From assembly GCA_016935315.1 (NCBI GenBank), contig JAFGRD010000041.1, positions 1 to 57,572 of the forward strand: a DNA stretch of 57,572 bases. Reading direction: 5' to 3'. Source of the DNA: Pirellulales bacterium (GTDB lineage Bacteria > Planctomycetota > Planctomycetia > Pirellulales > Thermoguttaceae). A program made the position numbers and the translations under genes. The notes under the pieces are model-generated. The model worked only from the letters and a program-made list of their open reading frames with translations. It searched no databases and was not told the DNA's origin. Shown here piece by piece: positions 7,539 through 15,050 of this stretch (the first letter of the stretch is position 1; every line of letters starts with the position of its first letter).

Positions 7539-9197
7539 ATGAACACTCGATTATGCGGGCCTCGCGCCCGAAGTTGGCTTGCCGTCGCGGCCTTGCTTGC
7601 GATTGGCGGAACCCTGGCCTTCGCTGCCAGTTCCATGTCGAAAGGCTTGAGCCCAAGCCCTGCGTCCACTTCCGCAACATGGTACGCGGACACCGTCGCG
7701 CCGAATACCCTGGATCATGCTGTCAAACTCGTCGACGCCCAGGTGGCGCCCCAGGCGGGGCCGGCGGCAAACTACGCGAAAGACCTGTCGAAGTCCTTTC
7801 GTCAGGCCGCCGAGAAGGTTCTTCCTTCAGTCGTCATGATCACCAACAGCCCACGCGTGCAACAGCAGACCTCCGGCCAGGCTCCCGCGCCGAACGAAGG
7901 TTGGCAAGAAATACCCTTCGGGGAGGGCTTCAAGGGCTCTCCGTTTGGCGACATGTTTCGTAACCCCGAGTTGCGACGATTTTTCAAGGAGATGCCGTCG
8001 GCCCCGCGGCCTGGCATGCCACCGTTCGGAGCCCGGGGAATTGGCTCTGGAGTGATTGTCGACCCGGCAGGCGTCATCCTGACGAACAACCACGTGGTCG
8101 ACGGCGGCGGCAAAATCACGGTCCGTCTGCACGACGGCCGTGAGTTCGAAGCCGTCGAGGTCAAGCAGGACCCGAAGACCGACGTGGCAGTCCTGCGGAT
8201 CGAGGGCGCCGACGGACTCCAAGCCGCCAGGCTCGGCAACAGCGACACGACCGAGATCGGCGACTGGGTGCTTGCCCTCGGGCAGCCGTTCGGATTGGAG
8301 GGGACGGTTACCGCGGGCATCGTCAGCGCCAAGCACCGAGGCATCGGCATCACGGCCCGTGAGAACTTCATCCAGACGGACGCGGCCATCAACCCCGGCA
8401 ACAGCGGTGGCCCGCTGGTGAACCTCGACGGAGAAGTCATCGGCATCAACACGGCGATATCCTCCCGCAGCGGCGGCAACCAGGGTGTCGGGTTTGCGAT
8501 CCCGGTCAACCTGGCCAAGTGGGTCGGCGGCCAGCTCGTCGAGAACGGATCGGTCCATCGGGCCTATCTGGGCGTGATGATCCAGCCGGTTACCCACCAA
8601 TTGGCCGAGCAGTTCGGCGTGAAGGTCCATGAGGGCGTGCTGGTGACCGATGTCCAGCCCGACACGCCGGCGGCCAAGGCCGGAATGCAGTCGGGCGACG
8701 TGATCGTCGAGTTCGCCGGCACCCACGTGGCCAGTCCGCAGGAACTTCAAGCCGTGGTCGAACGGACCGAAATCGGCAGCAAGCAGCCCATGATCGTGCT
8801 CCGCGACGCCAAGCGGGTCACGCTTCAGGTGACCGTCCGCGAACAGCCGGAGGAGTACGGCCTTGCCGGCCAAGCACCCCAGGATTCTCCCAAGGCGGAA
8901 CCCTCTCGCTTCGACAAGCTTGGCGTCCAACTGGAAAACCTGACCGCGGAAGTCGCCGAGCAGTTGAGCCTCAAGGCCGACCACGGCGTGGTGATCACGG
9001 AAGTCCAGCCGGGCAGTCCCGCCGACCAGGCCGGACTGGCCACGGGCATGGTGATCGCCCAGGCGAATCGCCACGACGTCAAGTCCGTCGAGGACTTCCG
9101 CAAAGCACTTCAGCAACAGCCGCTCGCCAAGGGCGTGTTGTTGTTGGTCCGCACGCCTGAAGGCGCCCGGTTTACTGTCCTGCGCCTCGAGAGCTAA
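7539..9197 (+). CDS. htrA: HtrA/Deg-family periplasmic serine protease with two PDZ domains
   Basis: A 552-residue protease/chaperone expected to degrade misfolded envelope proteins. It has an N-terminal hydrophobic signal or anchor (residues about 12-32), a linker, a trypsin-like domain with catalytic triad His185 (TNNHVV), Asp215 (KTDVAVL) and Ser289 (GNSGGPLV), and two PDZ domains (about 340-430 and 460-550). Each PDZ starts with a YLGV- or LGVQ-type loop and contains an AGMQSGDVI or AGLATGMVI motif. The stretch between signal and protease domain has the Q/P-rich and GSPFGDMF segments usual in DegP/DegQ. AGGATAGGA lies directly upstream of the ATG. A small inverted repeat GGAACATTCC lies about 25 bp upstream; its role is unknown. 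It is divergent from pgm. Confidence 0.95.
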   Translation: MNTRLCGPRARSWLAVAALLAIGGTLAFAASSMSKGLSPSPASTSATWYADTVAPNTLDHAVKLVDAQVAPQAGPAANYAKDLSKSFRQAAEKVLPSVVMITNSPRVQQQTSGQAPAPNEGWQEIPFGEGFKGSPFGDMFRNPELRRFFKEMPSAPRPGMPPFGARGIGSGVIVDPAGVILTNNHVVDGGGKITVRLHDGREFEAVEVKQDPKTDVAVLRIEGADGLQAARLGNSDTTEIGDWVLALGQPFGLEGTVTAGIVSAKHRGIGITARENFIQTDAAINPGNSGGPLVNLDGEVIGINTAISSRSGGNQGVGFAIPVNLAKWVGGQLVENGSVHRAYLGVMIQPVTHQLAEQFGVKVHEGVLVTDVQPDTPAAKAGMQSGDVIVEFAGTHVASPQELQAVVERTEIGSKQPMIVLRDAKRVTLQVTVREQPEEYGLAGQAPQDSPKAEPSRFDKLGVQLENLTAEVAEQLSLKADHGVVITEVQPGSPADQAGLATGMVIAQANRHDVKSVEDFRKALQQQPLAKGVLLLVRTPEGARFTVLRLES

Positions 9198-9269
9198 TCC
9201 TCGACGCGCCGCGGCTTGCCCACGGCGGATACGTCTGTGGGGCATATCCGCGCGGTTCCCTCTGGTGTC

Positions 9270-9307
9270 TTCGAGTCGGGCCGGTGGTCTCTTGGGCCCG
9301 ACTCGAA
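9270..9307. terminator. Long hairpin between convergent htrA and SGNH genes
   Basis: A perfect 13-bp stem, TTCGAGTCGGGCC (9270-9282) and GGCCCGACTCGAA (9295-9307), with a 12-base loop. It sits 73 bp after the htrA stop and 66 bp before the stop of the converging minus-strand gene, so it could end transcription from both sides. There is no clear T-run on either strand. Confidence 0.6.
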
Positions 9308-9373
9308 CACCTGGACGTTCTGCCGGTCTATTGGTGCCTGGGCATCGTTCCCATCCGTGGGAAGACACGACAT

Positions 9374-10525
9374 TCAAAGCGATGGTTCATTCTCTCGCGC
9401 GGAGAAGCGGCGGAACGCCTTGCTCTCGAAGAGCTCCTTTGCCATCCATGCGTAGCCCTCGGCCAGTGGATGACTCGCATCGGCGTAGCACTCGCTTGGC
9501 AGCACCGACGAGGCGTAGTGCGCAACGCCGTTGGCCTTAAGCCATGCTTCCGCCTGGGATTGGATCTCCTGGTAGCCGCGGAGACCTTCGGGCACGAGCA
9601 TGTGTTCGTTGAACGGGCCGATCACTACGAACACGCGGTTCCCGCGTTGCTGTAGGGTGGCGATGGCTTGTCGAAAACACCGCCACTGAAACGACGTTTC
9701 CAAGTCAACCCATTCGGGATGGAAACGGGCAAGACGCTTCTCGGTCCACGGCTTGGCAACCGGTAACGGCGACGGCGACTCGTTCGGCGAGGGAAGCTCG
9801 AGCGTGACGGCGGCCGCGAGATTGGCGTACGGGCGGCCGATCGTCCATTGCGGCAGCGTGTTGCCGTCAAAGTAGGCAATCCGCATGTGGCGGGTCCAGC
9901 CGAAGAAAGGAATCCTGCGCCCGACGACAATACCCAGCCGGCGGGAAGTCGATTCCCGGTAGCAGGGAATCCTCGGATAGAACTGCGGGGCCAGTTCAGC
10001 GTGGTTAAACGTGAATTCTTTTTCGATTTGCAGATCGTGTCGCCTGGAACTCATCCACAAGAGGTTGCAGTGCAGAATGACGTCCTTGTCCGCCATCGGC
10101 CGACCGTAGTAATCGACCAACCCGGCCATGGCGACTGGATGGATGCCGTCGACACCCATGTTGGCGAAGCGGTCTTCGCCCGCCAACTCGTTGAGGAAAT
10201 GAGAAAGCGTCTCGTCGTCCGCAACGTAGTGCCCCCAGACGACCGAATCGCCGACCAGCAACGTGCGATCCCCCCGCGCGACCCGGCCGGCGTAGCGGTC
10301 GTACATCCAGTAGTCGTAACCGAGCCGATAGGGAATCCGATAGTCGGGGCCGGGATCGAACGGCTCGACCTGTTTCCACAATGCCGGCACCAAGGAACAG
10401 ACGATCGCAAGCACGGTGGCGGCGATGAGCCACTGACGGGGCGAAAGCCGCACTGCGTTCGAGCTGAAGGGGACCACGGAGCCGTCGTCGGCGGGCCGGG
10501 TGTCTTTTCGCATCGCGTGGTTCAT
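9374..10525 (-). CDS. SGNH-hydrolase-like membrane-anchored partner of the MBOAT acyltransferase
   Basis: A 383-residue protein with one N-terminal membrane helix (about 33-50) and a periplasmic domain. The GDS-type motif LLVGDSVVWG (about residue 90) and a C-terminal DASHPLAEGY with the Asp-x-x-His pair are the hallmarks of SGNH hydrolases and of AlgX/AlgJ/DltD-like proteins. In such systems the MBOAT protein moves acyl groups across the membrane and the SGNH protein places them on an exported polysaccharide. The gene starts 25 bp after the MBOAT stop and is probably translated from the same transcript. The target glycan cannot be read from the sequence. The other reading, a stand-alone esterase, is less likely given this neighbour. 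Confidence 0.82.
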   Translation of the reverse strand: MNHAMRKDTRPADDGSVVPFSSNAVRLSPRQWLIAATVLAIVCSLVPALWKQVEPFDPGPDYRIPYRLGYDYWMYDRYAGRVARGDRTLLVGDSVVWGHYVADDETLSHFLNELAGEDRFANMGVDGIHPVAMAGLVDYYGRPMADKDVILHCNLLWMSSRRHDLQIEKEFTFNHAELAPQFYPRIPCYRESTSRRLGIVVGRRIPFFGWTRHMRIAYFDGNTLPQWTIGRPYANLAAAVTLELPSPNESPSPLPVAKPWTEKRLARFHPEWVDLETSFQWRCFRQAIATLQQRGNRVFVVIGPFNEHMLVPEGLRGYQEIQSQAEAWLKANGVAHYASSVLPSECYADASHPLAEGYAWMAKELFESKAFRRFSARENEPSL

Positions 10526-10550
10526 GACTCTTTGCGAAATGGCAAGGGGC

Positions 10551-11927
10551 TCAGAACTGGAAGTAGATAAAGGCGTTGTCGCCCGATCCGCCGGCTACGG
10601 CCACGTAGAGCACCATCAGCACCACGAGCCCGACGCGGACCGGCCGGGGCTCCAGGACCTTTCGGACGCTCGATTCGTACATGAACTGATACAACCACAC
10701 GGAGAACACCAAGGTCAGCAGAAGCCACGGGCAAAGGGCATCGGTCAGGGCCGTGGTGAAGATCCGCGTGATGATCAACCATGCGTCGCTGACGCTCGCC
10801 GCACGAAAGAAGATCCACGCAAACGTAACGAATCCGAAGGTGAAGACCTGTTTGGCAAGCGTCGGCACACGATCTTGGTACTGCGGCAATCTCTCGAGGC
10901 TGCGAGTGACCGAGTAGCCGATGGCGTGCAGTGCCCCCCAAATCACGAAGGTCCACATCGCCCCGTGCCACAGCCCCGAGACGACCATCGTCAACCCGAT
11001 GTTGACGTAGGTGCGAATCTCCCCGCGGCGGTTTCCGCCAAGCGGGATGTAAACGTAATCCCGAAACCACGAGGAGAGGCTGATGTGCCACCGTCGCCAG
11101 AAATCACCCAGCCCAGTGGCCAGGTAGGGGTTGTTGAAGTTCAGCATCAGGCGAATGCCCATCATGCGTCCGATGCCGCGCGCCATGTCGGTGTAGCCGC
11201 TGAAGTCGAAATAGATCTGCCACGCGAATGCGAAGGTCGCCAGCATCAGTGCGGGCGCTTCGTAGCGGCCGGGCGTGGCGTAGATCGGGTCGGCGTACAG
11301 CGCCAGGTAGTCGGCCAACGCCACTTTCTTGAACAACCCGACGACAAACAGCGAAAGCCCCTCGGCCACGTCGTTGCGCGAGATCTCCGGCGTGCGGCGC
11401 AACTGCGGCAGCAGGTTCGTCGCCCGTTCGATCGGCCCTGCGACGAGTTGGGGGAAGAGCGAAACAAACGTGGCGTAGCGAAGAAAACTCGCTTCCCGCT
11501 CGATCTTGCCCCGGAAGAAGTCGATCGTGTAGCTCATCGACTGAAACACGTAGAACGAGATGCCGACCGGCAACAGGACGTCGGGCGGTGGGATCTCGTA
11601 CGGTACGCCCATCGATGAGAGCAGATCGTTGAGGTTCTCGGCCACGAACTTGCCGTACTTGAAGAAGCCCAGCAGCCCCAGATTGTTGGCCAAGCTCAAG
11701 CACAGCCACAGCTTCTTCCTGCCCGTCCTGGCCATGGCGACCACGGCAACGTAGTCGACGCTCGTCGACCAGAGAATCAGCGACAGATAGAGAGGATTCC
11801 ACCACCCGTAGAAGACATAGGAGGCAAGCAAGAGCCACGGCGTGCGCGCCCGGGTCTTTCTCAAAAGGAGGTAGACGGAATAGAAGATCAGAAAGAAGGC
11901 GGCAAACGTCCAGGTATGGAACAGCAT
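10551..11927 (-). CDS. MBOAT-family membrane O-acyltransferase (AlgI-like)
   Basis: A 458-residue polytopic membrane protein of the AlgI/DltB group, which passes acetyl groups through the membrane for O-acetylation of an extracellular polysaccharide. Diagnostic motifs are the N-terminal FHTWTFAAFFLIFYSVYLLL, PVGISFYVFQSMSYTIDFFRG, FPQLVAGPIERA, FDFSGYTDMARGIGRMMGI, DFWRRWHISLSSWFRDYVYI and GLWHGAMWTFV. The histidine of the last motif is at about residue 321, matching the essential His322 of AlgI. About eleven hydrophobic segments are visible. It lies between the FGE-like gene (75 bp upstream) and its SGNH partner. No alginate genes are in the window, so the substrate is probably another exopolymer or cell-surface glycan. 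Confidence 0.93.
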   Translation of the reverse strand: MLFHTWTFAAFFLIFYSVYLLLRKTRARTPWLLLASYVFYGWWNPLYLSLILWSTSVDYVAVVAMARTGRKKLWLCLSLANNLGLLGFFKYGKFVAENLNDLLSSMGVPYEIPPPDVLLPVGISFYVFQSMSYTIDFFRGKIEREASFLRYATFVSLFPQLVAGPIERATNLLPQLRRTPEISRNDVAEGLSLFVVGLFKKVALADYLALYADPIYATPGRYEAPALMLATFAFAWQIYFDFSGYTDMARGIGRMMGIRLMLNFNNPYLATGLGDFWRRWHISLSSWFRDYVYIPLGGNRRGEIRTYVNIGLTMVVSGLWHGAMWTFVIWGALHAIGYSVTRSLERLPQYQDRVPTLAKQVFTFGFVTFAWIFFRAASVSDAWLIITRIFTTALTDALCPWLLLTLVFSVWLYQFMYESSVRKVLEPRPVRVGLVVLMVLYVAVAGGSGDNAFIYFQF

Positions 11928-12002
11928 CAGGTCATCTCGTGTGGCCGCTCGCCGCCGGGTTGAACGTCCCGGATCGGCAAGAACTCGAATCGCGCGACCC
12001 GA

Positions 12003-12893
12003 CTATCGGTCGGTCGCAGCGGCCGCCGGCTTCGCGGGGACTCTTCGAACGCAGCGAAACCCGAGCGTCTCCCGCGGAAAACAGGCGTCGGTGAAACCCG
12101 GGGTGTCGGCCGCCCGAGTCGCCGACCGGCACGCCTCCGGACTGGTCGCCCAGGAACCGCCGCGCACGACGTACTTCTCGCCTTCCTCCGGGCCATGCGG
12201 ATTCTTCGGCGGGCTTTTCCCGTAATAGGCCTTGTCGTACTTGTCGCTGCACCACTCGGCCACGTTGCCGTGCATGTCGAAAAGCCCCCATGCGTTCGGT
12301 TTCTTCCTGCCTGCCGGGTGCGTTTCCCTCGCAGCGTTCTCTTTGAACCAGCCATGGTCCTTCAGCAGCCGCCGGTCGCTGCCGAACGAGTAGTCCGCGC
12401 TGCTTCCCGCACGACACGCGTATTCCCATTCGGCTTCGGTAGGCAGGCGATACCCGTCGGCGTCGTAGTTGCACGTGGTGTCTTCGTTGTAACAAGGCGG
12501 CAGGCCCTCGGCCTCCGAACGGGCGTTGCAGTAGATGGCGGCGTCGACCCAACTGATCATTTCCGCCGGCCGGTCGTCCCCTTTGAACTTCGAGCCGTTG
12601 TCGAGCATCAGCGCGATGTAGTGTTTCTGCGTCGTCTCATATCGGTCGATGAGGAATTCGTCGATTTCAACTTCGTGGGCAGGCGACTGGTCGTCTTCGC
12701 CGGTGTCGCTTCCCATCGTGAATCGTCCGCCGGGGATCCGCACCATCTCGATCCCCCCGGCGGTCGTGACGATCTCCGGCGGCGCGGAGGGAACGCCCGC
12801 CGGTTCCTGGACCCGCCGGCACGACATTCCCACGAGAACGCCCATCCATAGCAGCCATTGCGGGTTTTGGATCGCTCGAATGACCGTCCTCAT
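12003..12893 (-). CDS. FGE-sulfatase (SUMF1)-domain protein, exported, not a canonical formylglycine enzyme
   Basis: A 296-residue protein with a hydrophobic N-terminus and Cys in VLVGMSC, which could be a weak lipobox. The SUMF1/FGE domain covers most of the rest: MVRIPGGRFTMGSD, DEFLIDRYETTQKHY, YRLPTEAEWEYACRAG, NAWGLFDMHGNVAEWCSD and VVRGGSWATSPEACRSATR. In true formylglycine-generating enzymes the GGSW motif is followed by two catalytic cysteines, at +2 and +7 from the Trp. Here +2 is Thr and only +7 is Cys, so oxidation of sulfatases is unlikely; no sulfatase is nearby. The start overlaps the stop of the TolB-like gene by the sequence ATGA, indicating translational coupling. A structural or binding role is more likely. 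Confidence 0.85.
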   Translation of the reverse strand: MRTVIRAIQNPQWLLWMGVLVGMSCRRVQEPAGVPSAPPEIVTTAGGIEMVRIPGGRFTMGSDTGEDDQSPAHEVEIDEFLIDRYETTQKHYIALMLDNGSKFKGDDRPAEMISWVDAAIYCNARSEAEGLPPCYNEDTTCNYDADGYRLPTEAEWEYACRAGSSADYSFGSDRRLLKDHGWFKENAARETHPAGRKKPNAWGLFDMHGNVAEWCSDKYDKAYYGKSPPKNPHGPEEGEKYVVRGGSWATSPEACRSATRAADTPGFTDACFPRETLGFRCVRRVPAKPAAAATDR

Positions 12894-13921
12894 TCCTTCT
12901 TCTCCAGGAACACCCAATCGGGCTCTTTGTTGCACCTGCCGTCTGTGGTGATCTCCATGCATCGATTCGTCTGGCTCGGATCGGCCACGCAAATGTTCCA
13001 GCCCTCGGCCTCGGCGCCGACGATTTCCGGGATCAGCCCCAGACGCTTCACCGCGGGACCATGGCTGTACGTGACGTACTTGCCGTCGGGAGACCAGTCG
13101 ATGTGATAGATCTTGACTGGATTCTCACTGGTCAGAATGTCCCGGGCGTCGGTCACCTTGGGAGTCGGCCCCGAGAAGTCGAGGTTGCCCACGCGCAATG
13201 CCCAGTCGCTGGGCCCCCAGGCAACCTTCTTGCCGTCCGGGCTGATATCGGGCCGACAGCCGGGAATGCCCAAGTTGACGACCTTCATCCCGTCGGCCTC
13301 GATGGCCAGGATCGCATGATTGAAACCCATGCCGGCATGGACCGTGGCCAGGAACCACTGCCCGTCGGGCGACCAGCAAAGATTGTAAAGGTGATGGATC
13401 TGCTGATTCGGATGCTGCCGGTGCTTGCCGGTCTTCAGGTCGTAGATGAAGATCCCTTTCGTTGCGTAATCCGTGTAGGAAAACCTCTCGAACTCGCCCT
13501 TCAAATAAGCGATCGCCGAGCAGTCCGATTTCCAGCACCCCTGCCGGGCGTTGCTCGCAACCAGCGTGCGGCCGGTTCCATCGATGTTCATGTAGTACAG
13601 ACTCCGGCTTTTCGCCAAGCCTTCTCCTGCGTCCACGACAAACGAGATCTTCGTGCCGTCGGGAGATGCATGGGGATACAACTCGTTGATCTCCGGCGTG
13701 TGAGTCAGATTCACCGGGCTCGAACCGTCCGCGTTGCACATCAACAGTTCCCAGTTGTCGTTCTGAAACGTCTCGTACACAATCTTGTGACCGACTCCTT
13801 TCAGTTCGACCGACAACTCCTCTTCCGCCCAGACGACGGGCCGGAACCCAACCGCGGCCGTCACGAACACGCCGAGTCGGAACCCCATCGCAGCGACAGA
13901 CACGCCGTTACTTGCTCTCAT
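12890..13921 (-). CDS. Exported TolB-like beta-propeller (WD40-like PD40) protein
   Basis: A 343-residue protein with a signal peptide-like N-terminus (GFRLGVFVTAAVGFRPVVWA) and repeated PD40 units such as NELYPHASPDGTKISFV, LYNLCWSPDGQWFLATV, GCRPDISPDGKKVAWG and IYHIDWSPDGKYVTYSHG, spaced like blades of a TolB propeller. ATG 13921 is chosen because GGAG lies about eight bases upstream; an in-frame GTG exists at 13936. The gene overlaps the FGE-like gene by four bases, so the two products are likely made together and may form one periplasmic complex. The partner and ligand are unknown. The 223 bp upstream, to the C39-type gene, show no clear promoter. Confidence 0.85.
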   Translation of the reverse strand: MRASNGVSVAAMGFRLGVFVTAAVGFRPVVWAEEELSVELKGVGHKIVYETFQNDNWELLMCNADGSSPVNLTHTPEINELYPHASPDGTKISFVVDAGEGLAKSRSLYYMNIDGTGRTLVASNARQGCWKSDCSAIAYLKGEFERFSYTDYATKGIFIYDLKTGKHRQHPNQQIHHLYNLCWSPDGQWFLATVHAGMGFNHAILAIEADGMKVVNLGIPGCRPDISPDGKKVAWGPSDWALRVGNLDFSGPTPKVTDARDILTSENPVKIYHIDWSPDGKYVTYSHGPAVKRLGLIPEIVGAEAEGWNICVADPSQTNRCMEITTDGRCNKEPDWVFLEKKE

Positions 13922-14144
13922 TTCGCAGTTCTCCACTCACATTGCCTGAACAGGGGACCCATCGCCATTTTGTTCGACACGCCCTCAACCACACACCGCC
14001 TGGTCGTGAGTATAGCGGCTGCCAACCGACGAAGCAATGCTGCGCGCCCGGTCTCCGGATGGCATCGGCGAAGCCCGCGACGGGACAGGAGATCGGGCTA
14101 ACGTCGCAAATCGGCACTTGGCGGTCCCGCGCGGATGGGCTGGT

Positions 14145-14969
14145 TCATTCTGCCGTGCCCTTCTCAATCAGGACGGCACACCTACGCCATTGCTTCTCGA
14201 AGTCTTCGTACGTGCACTTCCGCATGCCGCTGAGCGGGTCGCCAAGGGTGACGTCGGTATCCGTCACCGAGAGCACGGCCACGTAGTGGTCGACAAGGAA
14301 CCCGAATTTGACGACGGCGATGAAGGGCTCCCGCCCGCGGAGCTCGGCGAGCTCTCGGCAGTAGACGGTCCGACAATGCACACCGCACTGGTCGCGTATG
14401 GCAGTGCAGAGGGAATCGGTTGGTGTTCCCGCAAATCGAGTCGAGTGCGCGGCCAGGGCGAGAGCCCCTTCCTCGGCGGCAATCCCGATCTCGCGCAGCA
14501 CGGTCACCGCGGCCGCGGGGCCGCAGTTGTATCCGTTGCTCTGAAGGCAGACGCCATTGCGGTCAATGGTCGTTTCCAGTCGGGAAAGATGCGGGTGCGC
14601 CAGGGCCGGTACCAGAAAGGGCAGTACCGAGAAGTAGCCCGTGAAAAACAGCATGAAGAAGGCCACGGCACGGCGCTGCCGACGCTGCTTGAGCCGACAG
14701 AGCGGCGTGGTGAGCAGTGTCGTGTAGATTAGCGCCATGGCCGCGAACTCGGTACGGTCCGCCATGATCCAGCAAAACGGCCTGATCGACTCGACACGCG
14801 GGACCCATCGGGGCAGAGCGATCATCCCCACGAGCACCAGCGGGACCGCGTAGCCGAGCAGCCATGCCCGGCTCTGCAAGCGAGAGAACCACCTGCCGAG
14901 GATCACGCCCAGGGCCGCCAAGAGCAGCACTCCCGCGGTCTGGATCAGCGAGAGCAGGACGTATCGCAT
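14145..14969 (-). CDS. Membrane-anchored C39-like cysteine peptidase
   Basis: A 274-residue protein with three or four hydrophobic segments in the first 135 residues, then a papain-fold C39-like domain. The motif QSNGYNCGPAAAVTVLREIG contains the likely oxyanion Gln and nucleophile Cys149; His228 lies in VDHYVAVLSV and Asp244 in LGDPLSG, giving a complete C39-type triad. Family members cut double-glycine leader peptides, usually as part of an ABC exporter, but no ATPase domain or exporter gene is here. ATG 14969 is preferred over an upstream in-frame start at 15017 because the first membrane helix starts there; the ribosome-binding site is weak. Topology would place the peptidase domain after the last helix. 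Confidence 0.78.
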   Translation of the reverse strand: MRYVLLSLIQTAGVLLLAALGVILGRWFSRLQSRAWLLGYAVPLVLVGMIALPRWVPRVESIRPFCWIMADRTEFAAMALIYTTLLTTPLCRLKQRRQRRAVAFFMLFFTGYFSVLPFLVPALAHPHLSRLETTIDRNGVCLQSNGYNCGPAAAVTVLREIGIAAEEGALALAAHSTRFAGTPTDSLCTAIRDQCGVHCRTVYCRELAELRGREPFIAVVKFGFLVDHYVAVLSVTDTDVTLGDPLSGMRKCTYEDFEKQWRRCAVLIEKGTAE

Positions 14970-15050
14970 GGTAGGCTCTGGGCCCAAATGATTGATGGAC
15001 GTACAACAACGGCGCACGAGGAAGCCCGAAGGAGTCTCTCGGAGCGCCGC

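Noticed and set aside
12003-12893. Naming the SUMF1-domain protein as a sulfatase-maturing enzyme
   Set aside because: One of the two catalytic cysteines is Thr and no sulfatase gene is in the window.
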